A DNA stretch of 64,000 nucleotides. It comes from an alpha proteobacterium BAL199. GTDB taxonomy: Bacteria; Pseudomonadota; Alphaproteobacteria; Thalassobaculales; Thalassobaculaceae. Each line of letters opens with the position of its first letter. Position 1 is the stretch's first letter. Of the stretch, positions 20,191 to 28,722 are shown in pieces. The translations under genes and the position numbers were made by a program. Location of the stretch: contig ABHC01000010.1 of assembly GCA_000171835.1 (NCBI GenBank), positions 124,001 through 188,000 of the forward strand, written 5' to 3'. The notes below the pieces were generated by a model, which was not told the origin of the DNA, did no database searches, and saw nothing but the letters and a program-made list of their open reading frames with translations.

Positions 20191-20301
20191 CCGCATCCAG
20201 GTCGTACTGGCTCCATTGTTTTCGTCGCGGGTGGCTCTACGGCACCCGGGGATCGCTCGTCATTCTGCGCGCGCCATTCATCGACGCCAGGAGAGGCCGT
20301 C

Positions 20302-21123
20302 ATGCGCCCGAGCATTGCCGACAAACGCGCTACCTTCCGCCGCCTGCACGAGAGCGGCTGCTTCGTCATTCCCAACCCGTGGGACGCGGGATCCGCGATC
20401 CTGCTGCAGAGCCTCGGGTTCAAGGCGGTGGCTTCCACCAGCGCCGGCATGGCCTGGACGCAGGGCCGCCCGGACAACGGCGTCACCCGCGATGACGTGC
20501 TGGCCCACCTGTCGATGCTCGTCGAGGCAGTCGACCTGCCGGTGAACGCCGATTACGAGAACGGCTTCGCCGACGATCCCGACGGTGTCGCCACCAGCGT
20601 GACTCTCGCGGTCGAAACCGGCATCGCCGGGCTGTCGATCGAGGATTCGACCGGCAAGAAGGATGCCCCGCTGTACGATTTCGACCTTGCAGTTCGTCGG
20701 ATCGCCGCTGCCCGTGCCGCCATCGACCGCAGCGGCCAGGATGTGATGCTGACCGCCCGCTCGGAAGGTTTCATCACCGGCCGTCCCGACCTGGAGGAGA
20801 CCGTGCGCCGACTGAAGGCGTTCTCCGATGCCGGTGCCGATTGCCTGTACGCACCGGGAATCCGCGAGGACGCGCAAATCACGGCGGTGGTTCAGGCGGT
20901 CGCCCCGAAGCCGGTGAACGTGCTGACGATGGGCATGTCGGTCGGTGCGTTGACCGGCCTGGGGGTTCGGCGGATCAGCGTCGGCGGGTCGCTGGCCCGT
21001 TCGGCCTATGGTGAATTCCTGCGCGCCGCCAAGGAGATCGCTGCCGATGGCAGCTTCGATGCGTTCAAGCGTGCCGCACCAAGCAGCGAACTCAACGGCG
21101 TGTTCGCCAAGCCGCGCCCGTAG
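20302..21123 (+). CDS. isocitrate lyase/PEP mutase-family enzyme
   Basis: 273 residues from the ATG at 20302 with CAGGAGAGG upstream. It is a (beta/alpha)8 protein of the PEP mutase/isocitrate lyase superfamily: PNPWDAGSA near residue 22, the metal-binding Asp region (NADYENGFADDPDGV), SIEDSTGKKDAPLYD, and the later TARSEGF strand. The KKCGH-type catalytic Cys loop of isocitrate lyases is replaced by KKDAPLYD, so it is not a classical isocitrate or methylisocitrate lyase. Oxaloacetate- or petal-death-protein-like C-C hydrolysis is more likely. The exact substrate is unknown. Confidence 0.85.
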   Translation: MRPSIADKRATFRRLHESGCFVIPNPWDAGSAILLQSLGFKAVASTSAGMAWTQGRPDNGVTRDDVLAHLSMLVEAVDLPVNADYENGFADDPDGVATSVTLAVETGIAGLSIEDSTGKKDAPLYDFDLAVRRIAAARAAIDRSGQDVMLTARSEGFITGRPDLEETVRRLKAFSDAGADCLYAPGIREDAQITAVVQAVAPKPVNVLTMGMSVGALTGLGVRRISVGGSLARSAYGEFLRAAKEIAADGSFDAFKRAAPSSELNGVFAKPRP

Positions 21124-21135
21124 CGAACGGCGTGC

Positions 21136-22065
21136 CTATCGTCCCCGGCCGCGATCCGATCGCGGCCGGGCCACGAAGAACTGATCGCCGCGGCGCAGTC
21201 CAAAGCGGATCTCGCGCTCCGGATCGGCCCGAAAGATCTCGACCACGAAGCCTGCCTGCCGCAGCCGGTCGTGAAAATCGCGTCCGTACAGGCGCTTGTG
21301 GTCTTCCTGACCGAAATGCGTCCGACGCATCTCGGGCGTAGCGATGTCCGGGTTCTCGTAGGTTTCATCCCAACCCTGAACGATCGGCACCGATAGGATC
21401 GCCGCGCCCTCAGGTTTCAGCACGCGGCGAACCTCGCGCATCGCGTCGAGGTCGTTGTCGACGTGCTCAAGCACATGATTGGCAATCACCGCGTCGAGCG
21501 AATTGTCCGGAAACGGGATCGATTCCATCGCGCACTGACAATCGACATCCCATCCGGACAGATCGGCCGTCACATACCGCGACATCCGGCCCAGGCGAGC
21601 CCTGACACAGGGCTCCGGCGCGAAATGCAGGACCCGCTTGTCCTTGATCGCGGAGTTGGCGTAGCGATCCACCAACAGATGGAACAGGCGGTGGCGCTCC
21701 AGGCTGAGACATCGCGGACACAGCGCCTCGCTGCGCGGCGGCGCCCCGAAAGTCCAGAACCGGCCTTGGAATCCGCACAACGGACACTCGCGTTGCAATG
21801 ACGGTCGGCGGAACTGCATAGGGTCGTCGAGAACTGAATCGACCTTGATCTGGGTCCGGGTCAACGCTTGGCGCAATCGGTTCACAAGGTGTTCCGGCAG
21901 CATCCGGCGCAAAGTGCGGCGAAGCCGGGTACGACGCGGCCTCGGCACCGGAACGCCCAAGATGACCGGACGGTAGTTTGGTCTGGATTCGCGTGCGGAG
22001 TTGCCGGCCGATGGGCAAAAGGCATTGATCGAGGAACTCAACCCTCGCTTCCGGTCTTCGAACAT
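21136..22065 (-). CDS. zinc-ribbon-containing class-I SAM methyltransferase
   Basis: 309 residues. The ATG at 22065 has AAAGG seven bases upstream. An Arg-rich N-terminus (~40-60) is followed by a Cys4 zinc-ribbon-like motif (CPLCGFQGRF...CPRCLSLERHR) near residues 93-125. A Methyltransf_11 domain follows, with motif I degenerate (VLHFAPEPCVRARL) and a clear acidic strand plus post-motif DNSLDAVIANHVLEHVDND. The target is unknown. Similar proteins sit in surface-polysaccharide loci. It is monocistronic and convergent with the PEP-mutase-like gene. Confidence 0.82.
   Translation of the reverse strand: MFEDRKRGLSSSINAFCPSAGNSARESRPNYRPVILGVPVPRPRRTRLRRTLRRMLPEHLVNRLRQALTRTQIKVDSVLDDPMQFRRPSLQRECPLCGFQGRFWTFGAPPRSEALCPRCLSLERHRLFHLLVDRYANSAIKDKRVLHFAPEPCVRARLGRMSRYVTADLSGWDVDCQCAMESIPFPDNSLDAVIANHVLEHVDNDLDAMREVRRVLKPEGAAILSVPIVQGWDETYENPDIATPEMRRTHFGQEDHKRLYGRDFHDRLRQAGFVVEIFRADPEREIRFGLRRGDQFFVARPRSDRGRGR
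21144..21170. terminator. perfect 12-bp hairpin between convergent genes
   Basis: A 12-base perfect GC-rich stem (21144-21155 with 21159-21170) with a three-base loop starts 20 bases after the PEP-mutase-like stop and overlaps the last codons of the convergent methyltransferase gene. It lacks a T-tract. Its position suggests termination or transcript stabilisation for the plus-strand gene. Confidence 0.5.
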
Positions 22066-22401
22066 CCGTCATCCTTTGGTCGCCGTAATCAGGTACCTGG
22101 CCCATGCGGCTGACCATCGACGTGCGAACAACCGCGTCCGACCAAAAGGACGCCCGTTCGAGCCGAATATTCGTCAGGCGCGACGCTTTCGCGCAGATCG
22201 GACAGTGACCGTTCTGCATTTCGAGCGGCCCGCGCTGCGGCCGTCGCGATTACCATCTCGGTCGAACCTCGGACGCGAACGGGCCGGTGTTGGTCGGGAA
22301 TGGTTCGCGCACACGATGTTGCCAGCCCGATCGAGTGCAGCCACGTTTAAGGTCGCAAGCCCGCCGCATCACGACGACACCGAACGCAGGAGACCGTGTT
22401 C
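22066..22401. other. gene-free spacer between divergent genes
   Basis: About 336 bases between the methyltransferase start and the nicotinamidase start. No convincing coding frame, repeat or RNA structure was seen beyond the pncA ribosome-binding site CAGGAGA at 22387-22393. It presumably contains both promoters. Confidence 0.6.
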
Positions 22402-23025
22402 ATGACCAGTCAAGACGCTGAGATACTGATCATCGTCGACGTCCAGAACGACTTCTGCCCCGGCGGCGCACTGGCGGTGCCGGAGGGCGATGCGGTGGTG
22501 CCGTTGATCAACCAGCTGTCGATGCGGTTCGACCACCGGGTTCTGACCCAGGACTGGCACCCGGCCGGGCATTCCTCCTTTGCCAGTTCGCATACCGGCA
22601 AAGCGCCGTTCGAGACTGCCGAGATGCCTTACGGCACCCAGGTGCTGTGGCCCGATCACTGCGTGCAGGGCAACCCCGGCGCCGCTTTCCACCCGGACCT
22701 CGTCGTCGATCGGTCGGAACTGGTCATCCGAAAGGGCTTCCGACTGTCGATCGACTCCTACTCGGCGTTCTTCGAGAACGACAGGACGACCCCGACCGGC
22801 TTGGCCGGATACCTCAAGGAACGTGGCTTCGACAGGGTGGTTCTGGCCGGCCTTGCGACCGATTTCTGCGTCGCCTACTCGGCGCTGGATGCCCGCCGGC
22901 TTGGCTTCGCGACTACCGTGATCACCGACGCTTGCCGGGCCATTGACCTGAATGGGTCGCTCGCCGCCGCGATGGCCGAGATGACCGCGGCCGGGGTCGC
23001 ATTTGTGACGGCCGACGCTGCGTAG
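22402..23025 (+). CDS. pncA: nicotinamidase
   Basis: 207 residues from the ATG at 22402, chosen over the GTG at 22396 because CAGGAGAC is then eight bases away. It hydrolyses nicotinamide to nicotinate in NAD salvage. The cysteine-hydrolase catalytic triad is visible: Asp13 in IIVDVQNDFCPGG, a Lys in the later RKGF region, and the nucleophile Cys in GLATDFCVAYSALDA. The metal-binding DWHPAGHSSF motif is intact. Monocistronic. Confidence 0.95.
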   Translation: MTSQDAEILIIVDVQNDFCPGGALAVPEGDAVVPLINQLSMRFDHRVLTQDWHPAGHSSFASSHTGKAPFETAEMPYGTQVLWPDHCVQGNPGAAFHPDLVVDRSELVIRKGFRLSIDSYSAFFENDRTTPTGLAGYLKERGFDRVVLAGLATDFCVAYSALDARRLGFATTVITDACRAIDLNGSLAAAMAEMTAAGVAFVTADAA

Positions 23026-23178
23026 ACGAAGACCGGCGCAACCACGGGTCCGAAATCGACAAATCGCTGCTGTCCCGCGGGAACGGAAACCGCGACTGGA
23101 TGTTGTCCGTCTGGCGCCGCTTATCGGCGCTGCGCGCACGGGGGCCTCCGTGACATTTTCCGGGACAGGAGACTTGCG

Positions 23179-23610
23179 ATGCCTTGCATAATCCTGCTGC
23201 TCCAAACTCAACATTCCCGCCTGTTTGAAGCCGCTCAGACATTGACACACGCCGCCGGTGCCGGGAGCGAGACTTGGCCCGGCGACCTCTACGCGTTCCG
23301 CCACTTGCTCATCCGCCATGACCGAATGGAGCGCGATGTGTTCCAGCGTCTTGACGTGTCGACAGACGACGGCCTGAGCCGAGTCTTTGATGACGTGCTA
23401 GCGTCGCAACCCGGACTGGACGCGAGCGCGGTCGCCGCAGCGGCACGACGAATGTCCCGGATCATCGAAGTCCATGCCGATGCCCAGGAAACCGATCTCT
23501 TCCCAGACCTGATCGAAAGCTACCGGGATTCGCTGCGCCACCAGTTGGGAGACCACTACGCGCGGATCCCGGCCGACCAGATCGAATTGGGCGAGCCTGC
23601 AGGAGCATAG
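23179..23610 (+). CDS. hemerythrin-like protein, tandem copy 1
   Basis: 143 residues forming a predicted four-helix bundle. Candidate metal ligands fit a hemerythrin/HHE spacing: His12, His47-x3-Glu51 (RHDRMERDVFQ), His99-x4-Glu104 followed by LFPDL, and His126. The LFP after the third pair is typical of HHE proteins. It may sense or bind O2, iron or NO. The downstream gene at 23745 is a clear paralog, and both are preceded by the same 14-base leader GACAGGAGACTTGC, here at 23164-23177, which includes the ribosome-binding site. Confidence 0.75.
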   Translation: MPCIILLLQTQHSRLFEAAQTLTHAAGAGSETWPGDLYAFRHLLIRHDRMERDVFQRLDVSTDDGLSRVFDDVLASQPGLDASAVAAAARRMSRIIEVHADAQETDLFPDLIESYRDSLRHQLGDHYARIPADQIELGEPAGA

Positions 23611-23744
23611 CCGACCGATGCGGTGACCAACGTTTACCGGTTGGTATATCTTGCACAGCCCCCATATGGACTATTCATGGCCGCGTCACCGCGCCGCGCT
23701 CGGCAGCGTCGGGGGTTGCATGCCCCCCGACAGGAGACTTGCTC

Positions 23745-24179
23745 ATGCCGTGCGTCATTCTGCTTTTGCAGACCCAGCACACCCATCTGCTCGAAACCGC
23801 GCAAACCCTGGTCTACACCGCCGCCTCCGAAGCGGATGGCCAAGGCTTGAAAGCCTTCCGCGACCTTCTGGTGAGGCACGACCGGATGGAGCGCAATGTC
23901 TTCCAACGTCTCGGCGCACCGGCAACCGCTCGTGGTCTGGCCTATGAATTCGATCGAGCGCTGGCGACGCAGGCAGGCTATGACGGCATCGCCGTGGCGG
24001 AAGCGGCCCGGCAGATCGGGCAAACCATCGAGGACCATGCCAACGCCCAGGAGGGTGAGTTGTTTCCCGATCTGATCGATCGTCACGATGAGTCGATCCG
24101 GCACAAGCTAGGCGATTACTACGCTCGTATCCCGGTCGATAGCGCCGGATTGGCGATGACAACACCTGCCGCAGCCTGA
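23745..24179 (+). CDS. hemerythrin-like protein, tandem copy 2
   Basis: 144 residues, strongly similar to the preceding gene (shared MPC-I/V-ILLLQTQH start and LGD-YARIP near the end). Candidate ligands are His12, His45-x3-Glu49, and His98-x4-Glu103 with LFPDL. His126 of copy 1 is replaced by Tyr, so one possible ligand differs between the copies. The ATG at 23745 follows CAGGAGA at 23731-23737, in a leader identical over 14 bases to that of copy 1. It is probably a recent tandem duplication that has begun to diverge. Confidence 0.75.
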   Translation: MPCVILLLQTQHTHLLETAQTLVYTAASEADGQGLKAFRDLLVRHDRMERNVFQRLGAPATARGLAYEFDRALATQAGYDGIAVAEAARQIGQTIEDHANAQEGELFPDLIDRHDESIRHKLGDYYARIPVDSAGLAMTTPAAA

Positions 24180-24196
24180 CTGGCGCGAGACAACTG

Positions 24197-24242
24197 GGTG
24201 ATCGAGGCGAAGCGGGAAACGGCCCACCTCGCCTCGATCACC
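24197..24242. terminator. bidirectional terminator hairpin
   Basis: A perfect 14-base stem (GGTGATCGAGGCGA at 24197-24210 pairing with 24229-24242) around an 18-base loop lies between the convergent hemerythrin-like and metY genes. A short T-run follows on the plus side at 24254-24257. The position strongly suggests a shared terminator. Confidence 0.7.
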
Positions 24243-24256
24243 AAGAGTAGACGATT

Positions 24257-25570
24257 TTACTCCGCCGCGACCTGTGCCACTCCGGCATCCAGCGCCTGGG
24301 ACAGGTCGGCCAGGATGTCGTCGATGTTCTCGATCCCGACCGACAGCCGGACATAGCCATCCGACACGCCCGTGGCGATCTGGTCCTCGGGCGACAACTG
24401 ACTGTGGGTGGTGGTCGCCGGATGGATCGCCAGCGACCGGGCGTCGCCAATGTTGGCGACGTGGTAGAACAGCTTCAGGCGGTCGATGAACGCCCGGCCG
24501 GCATCCTTACCGCCCTTGATCTCGAACCCGACCAGCCCGCCGTAGCCGCCTTTCAGGTAGGTGTCGGCGCGACGCCGTGCCTCGCCGTCCTGCAGCCCCG
24601 GGAAGATCACCCGTTCGACCGACGGATGGTCCTTCAGGAAGTCCGAGACCTTGGCCGCGTTCTCGCAATGCGCCCGCATCCGCAATGCCAGGGTCTCAAG
24701 CCCCTGGATGGTCTGGAAGGCGTTGAACGGGCTTTGCGCCGAACCCAAGTCACGCAGCAGCGTGGTGCGCGCCTTGATGATGTAGGCGATCGAGCCCAGC
24801 GGCTTGACCGCCTCGGTCCACACCGCCCCGTGGTAGCTCGGGTCCGGCGTGTTCAGGGCCGGCTGGCGCTCCTTGAACTGGTCCCACGGGAAATTGCCGC
24901 CATCGACGATCAGCCCACCGATCGAGGTGCCATGGCCGCCGATGTATTTGGTGGTTGAGTACACGATGACCGCCGCCCCATGATCGAACGGGCGGCACAG
25001 CAGCGGTGCCGCGGTGTTGTCGATAATCAGCGGAATGCCGAAGCCGCGGCCGAGATCCGCCACTTCCTTGATCGGAAACACCTGCAGCTTCGGATTCGGC
25101 AGGGTCTCGGCATAATACGCACGGGTGCGCTTGTCGGTGGCCCGCGCGAAGTTTTCCGGATCGGACGGATCGACGAACCGGACCTCGATTCCCTGGTCCT
25201 TCAGGGTGTTGGCGAACAGGTTCCAGGTCCCGCCGTACAGGTCGGTTGAACTGACGATGTTGTCGCCGATCTTGGCCAGGTTCTGCACCGCAAACGCGCT
25301 GGCCGCCTGGCCCGAGGCCACGGCAAGCGCCCCCACCCCGCCTTCGATCGCCGCGATGCGTTGCTCCAACACGTCGCAGGTCGGGTTCATGATGCGGGTG
25401 TAGATGTTGCCGAGTTCCTTCAGGGCGAACAGATTGGCGGCGTGCTCGGTATCGCGGAACTGGTAGGACGTGGTCTGGTAGATCGGCACGGCCACCGCCC
25501 CGGTGGCGGGATCAGCGCGGTAGCCGGCGTGCAGAGCCAGGGTCTCGGGATGCTTGGATTGGGTAGACAT
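24257..25570 (-). CDS. metY: O-acetylhomoserine aminocarboxypropyltransferase (sulfhydrylase)
   Basis: 437 residues from the ATG at 25570 ([21 protein letters not shown]). It is a PLP-dependent Cys/Met-metabolism enzyme making homocysteine from O-acetylhomoserine and sulfide. The Schiff-base Lys is in [25 protein letters not shown] near the N-terminus and the ~430-residue length distinguish MetY from the shorter cystathionine enzymes. Control is by a SAM-II riboswitch and hairpin upstream (25733-25790 and 25701-25722), consistent with methionine biosynthesis repressed by SAM. Confidence 0.94.
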   Translation of the reverse strand: MSTQSKHPETLALHAGYRADPATGAVAVPIYQTTSYQFRDTEHAANLFALKELGNIYTRIMNPTCDVLEQRIAAIEGGVGALAVASGQAASAFAVQNLAKIGDNIVSSTDLYGGTWNLFANTLKDQGIEVRFVDPSDPENFARATDKRTRAYYAETLPNPKLQVFPIKEVADLGRGFGIPLIIDNTAAPLLCRPFDHGAAVIVYSTTKYIGGHGTSIGGLIVDGGNFPWDQFKERQPALNTPDPSYHGAVWTEAVKPLGSIAYIIKARTTLLRDLGSAQSPFNAFQTIQGLETLALRMRAHCENAAKVSDFLKDHPSVERVIFPGLQDGEARRRADTYLKGGYGGLVGFEIKGGKDAGRAFIDRLKLFYHVANIGDARSLAIHPATTTHSQLSPEDQIATGVSDGYVRLSVGIENIDDILADLSQALDAGVAQVAAE

Positions 25571-25700
25571 CGGTCGCTCCGTTTTAGCGGCCGCTGCTCG
25601 TCCCGGGCACAGCCCGGACGGGCAGCGTGGTTGAAGGACCAAACGCAGCCGCCGCGCGGACGGACCGGACCCCTTGAGGCGGTGGGCGGGCAAACAAAAA

Positions 25701-25722
25701 CCCGCCACAAGCCTGCAGCGGG
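25701..25722 (-). terminator. rho-independent terminator in metY leader
   Basis: On the minus strand a CCCGC/GCGGG stem with a 12-base loop is followed directly by TTTTTG. It lies just downstream of the SAM-II aptamer and 130 bases upstream of the metY start. A terminator in this position is the likely expression platform of the riboswitch. Confidence 0.75.
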
Positions 25723-25732
25723 TCCGAACCGA

Positions 25733-25790
25733 CCGCCACTTTAGCTGCATTTGTAACGCGCCCGCAAGCTGGAGGCTCAAATCGGCGCTG
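25733..25790 (-). promoter_or_regulatory. SAM-II riboswitch upstream of metY
   Basis: Read on the minus strand, the leader has a P1 stem GCGCC (25788-25784) pairing with GGCGC (25762-25758). The conserved loop GATTTGAGCC and CTTGC, then the downstream segment ACAAATGC-GCTAAA, match the SAM-II (metA) aptamer consensus of alphaproteobacteria. A pseudoknot between loop GCC and the 3' GGC is possible. SAM-II elements switch off Met-biosynthesis genes when SAM is bound. The rest of the 356-base gap to the divergent gene (25791-25926) shows no gene and should hold the two promoters. Confidence 0.88.
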
Positions 25791-25926
25791 TCCGGCGAGA
25801 AAACACCGACGGCCGATTGCTGTCAAGAGACGCCTCGGAGGCAGCGAGTGTCGAATTCCGCGGGGACCGTCGACCCGAAGTTCCGTAAACATCGAGAACA
25901 TTCATCGTTTTGCTAGGCCCGCCCCT

Positions 25927-27084
25927 GTGCACAAGCCCGACACCACAAATGGCACGGCTCCACCGTTCGCCGCCGTCACGAGCGAGGACGACACAGTGCT
26001 TGTCCGTTGGGCCGACGGCGCCGAGAGCCTGTTCCACTGCATCTGGCTGCGCGATCATTGTCCCAGCGGTCTGCACCCTTCGACCCGTGAACGGCTGTGG
26101 GACTGGGGAACGATCGACCCCGGCATCCGGGCGAATTCAACGTGCCTGAATGCTTCAGATGAACTGGAGATCTCCTGGACCGACGGTCACGTCAGCCGGT
26201 TTGCATCCGATTACCTCCACCGACGTCGCTACGATGACGAGGCACGCCGCGACCGACTGCCGCCGTTGGACCTGTGGTCGTCCGACAGCATCCGCCGACG
26301 CCTGCCCGAAGCCGACTACCACGCGGTGATGTCGGACGATGCCAGCCTGCTCGACTACCACCTCACGGTCCGCAACACGGGCTTCGTCATCATGCGGAAT
26401 GTCCCGATCCGCGATTGGGTCTGTGAAGAGGTGGCGCGGCGCACCGCGTTCACGCGCGAGACCAATTTCGGCCGGAACTTCGAGGTCATATCGCGACCGA
26501 ACCCGAACAATCAGGCCTACACCCACGACGCCCTGCTGGCTCACACTGATCTCGCTAACCGGGAGATGCCACCCGGCGTGCAATTCCTGCATTGTCTGGA
26601 GTTCGGCGCGACAGGCGGCGAAAGCCTGCTGGTTGACGGCTTTCACGCCGCCGAGCAACTGCGCGCCGTCGATCCACAGGCCTGGGAGGTGCTGACCCGC
26701 GTCGGGCTGCCGTTCCGGTTCCACGACGCCGACTGCGACGTCCGTTGGAAGGGCACACCGATCGCGCTTGATGCCGACGGCCGCTACCATGAGGTTCGCT
26801 ACAATCCCGGCCTTGGAGCGGCACTTGACGTCCCGGCAACCCAAGTGAAGCAGGTCTATCGGGCCCTGCACGCCTTTGCCGCTCGGCTGAAGGATCCGGC
26901 CAATGTTCTCCAGTTCAAGCTGCAGGCCGGTGACATGATGGTGTTCAACAACCGCCGCGTCCTGCACGGACGAGCCGCCTTTGACCCGAATACGGGCCCC
27001 CGCAAGTTGCAGGGTTGCTATGTCGATCTGGATGAGTGGCTGTCGCGCATCCGCGTCCTGACCGGGCAGCACCATCAGGACTGA
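25927..27084 (+). CDS. gamma-butyrobetaine hydroxylase-like 2OG dioxygenase
   Basis: 385 residues. The N-terminal DUF971 domain (residues ~20-100, with the Zn-type motif WLRDHCPS and later Cys) precedes a TauD-like catalytic domain. The Fe(II) ligands are the His and Asp of HTDLAN near residue 210 and the distal His in NNRRVLHGR near 345, where the Arg would bind 2-oxoglutarate. This two-domain order is that of gamma-butyrobetaine/trimethyllysine hydroxylases, which make L-carnitine. It is followed 35 bases later by choline sulfatase, suggesting a shared quaternary-amine role. The start is annotated at the GTG at 25927. Confidence 0.88.
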   Translation: MHKPDTTNGTAPPFAAVTSEDDTVLVRWADGAESLFHCIWLRDHCPSGLHPSTRERLWDWGTIDPGIRANSTCLNASDELEISWTDGHVSRFASDYLHRRRYDDEARRDRLPPLDLWSSDSIRRRLPEADYHAVMSDDASLLDYHLTVRNTGFVIMRNVPIRDWVCEEVARRTAFTRETNFGRNFEVISRPNPNNQAYTHDALLAHTDLANREMPPGVQFLHCLEFGATGGESLLVDGFHAAEQLRAVDPQAWEVLTRVGLPFRFHDADCDVRWKGTPIALDADGRYHEVRYNPGLGAALDVPATQVKQVYRALHAFAARLKDPANVLQFKLQAGDMMVFNNRRVLHGRAAFDPNTGPRKLQGCYVDLDEWLSRIRVLTGQHHQD

Positions 27085-27119
27085 CGATCGAATCCACACA
27101 AGTAGAATGGACCGTGACC

Positions 27120-28634
27120 ATGAGCCGCCCGAACATCCTGATCCTGATGGTCGATCAGTTGAACGGCACGTTGTTCCCGGACGGACCGGCGGATTTCCTG
27201 CACGCGCCGAACTTGAGGGAGTTGGCGCGGCGCTCGACCCGGTTCGCCAATGCCTACACCGCGAGCCCGCTGTGCGCGCCGGGGCGCGCGTCGTTCATGA
27301 GCGGGCAGTTGCCGTCGCGCACCAGGGTCTATGACAACGCGGCCGAGTTCACGTCTGACGTTCCCACCTACGCCCACCATCTGCGCCGGGCCGGCTACCA
27401 GACCTGCCTGTCCGGCAAGATGCACTTCGTCGGCCCGGACCAACTGCACGGCTTCGAGGAACGGTTGACGACCGACATCTACCCGGCGGATTTCGGCTGG
27501 ACCCCGGACTACCGCAAGCCCGGCGAGCGGATCGACTGGTGGTACCATAACCTCGGCTCGGTCACCGGCGCCGGCACTGCTGAGATTTCCAACCAGATGG
27601 AGTACGATGACGAGGTCGCCTATCACGCCGAACGCAAGCTGTACGACCTGGCGCGCGGTAACGACGACCGGCCGTGGTGCCTGACCGTCAGCTTCACCCA
27701 TCCGCATGACCCCTATGTGGCTCGGCGTCGCTTCTGGGACCTGTACGAGAGCTGCGCGGAACTGGAACCGACCGTCGGCGCCACTCCATTCGACCGGCAG
27801 GACCCCCATTCGCAGCGCCTGCAACTCGCCAGTGACTATCAAGCCTACGACATCACCGCCGAAGATATCCGACGGTCGCGGCGCGCCTATTTCGCAAACA
27901 TCTCCTACCTGGACGAGAAGATTGGCAGCCTGCTGGATGTTGTGGAGCGCTGCGGGGTGCGCGACGACACCATCGTGGTGTTCGTATCCGACCACGGCGA
28001 CATGCTCGGCGAGCGTGGCCTGTGGTTCAAGATGAGCTTCTTCGAGGGCTCGGCACGGGTGCCGCTAATGATTGCCGCACCCACAATGCCGGCGGGACTG
28101 GTTGCCGCCCCGGTTTCGACGCTCGACGTGGCCCCGACCCTGGCCGGGCTGGCCGGCATCGATCTGGCGGAGGTGATGCCCTGGACCGACGGCAAGGACC
28201 TGGGTCCCCTGTCAAACGGTGGCCTGCGACCGGGGACGGTTCTGATGGAGTATGCGGCCGAGGGCTCCTATGCACCGCTGGTGTCGATCCGCGAGGGTCG
28301 CTGGAAGTTCATTCACTGTGAGCTCGACCCGCCGCAGTTGTTCAACCTGGACGACGACCCGCACGAGCTCAACAACCTCGCCGGCACATCAAGCCACGCC
28401 GCAACGACCGCGGCGTTCGTAGCCCAGCTCCGCCAGCATTGGGATCTTGCCCGGTTCGACGCCGACGTACGGCAGAGCCAGGCGCGGCGCCGGATAGTCT
28501 ATGAGGCCTTGCGCAACGGCGCCTACTTCCCCTGGGACCACCAACCGCTGCAGCGCGCATCGGAGCGCTATATGCGTAACCATATGGACCTGAACGTGCT
28601 TGAGGACAGGCAACGGTTTCCAAGAGGTCGTTGA
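27120..28634 (+). CDS. betC: choline sulfatase
   Basis: 504 residues from the ATG at 27120 (MSRPNILILMVDQLNG). It is a type-I sulfatase: Cys52-x-Pro-x-Arg56 in LCAPGRASFMSGQ is the formylglycine signature. The metal-binding Asp residues are in MVDQ and VSDHGDMLG. The extended C-terminal tail with WDHQPLQ...RYMRNHMDLNVLE is characteristic of BetC. It releases choline and sulfate from choline-O-sulfate. It lies immediately after the GBBH-like gene with no terminator between. A separate anaerobic or FGE-type maturase is not in the window. Confidence 0.93.
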   Translation: MSRPNILILMVDQLNGTLFPDGPADFLHAPNLRELARRSTRFANAYTASPLCAPGRASFMSGQLPSRTRVYDNAAEFTSDVPTYAHHLRRAGYQTCLSGKMHFVGPDQLHGFEERLTTDIYPADFGWTPDYRKPGERIDWWYHNLGSVTGAGTAEISNQMEYDDEVAYHAERKLYDLARGNDDRPWCLTVSFTHPHDPYVARRRFWDLYESCAELEPTVGATPFDRQDPHSQRLQLASDYQAYDITAEDIRRSRRAYFANISYLDEKIGSLLDVVERCGVRDDTIVVFVSDHGDMLGERGLWFKMSFFEGSARVPLMIAAPTMPAGLVAAPVSTLDVAPTLAGLAGIDLAEVMPWTDGKDLGPLSNGGLRPGTVLMEYAAEGSYAPLVSIREGRWKFIHCELDPPQLFNLDDDPHELNNLAGTSSHAATTAAFVAQLRQHWDLARFDADVRQSQARRRIVYEALRNGAYFPWDHQPLQRASERYMRNHMDLNVLEDRQRFPRGR

Positions 28635-28722
28635 GCGCCGCTTGCCAGTTACTGCAGGTTGACCATCCGGGTCCGGTATTGGCTAGATGCGGACCGCAGT
28701 CGACAAAGCGAGCAATTCCGCC

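Noticed and set aside
23651-23947. Overlapping plus-strand frame across the second hemerythrin-like gene
   Set aside because: It overlaps the well-supported paralog in another frame and has no independent ribosome-binding site or homology.
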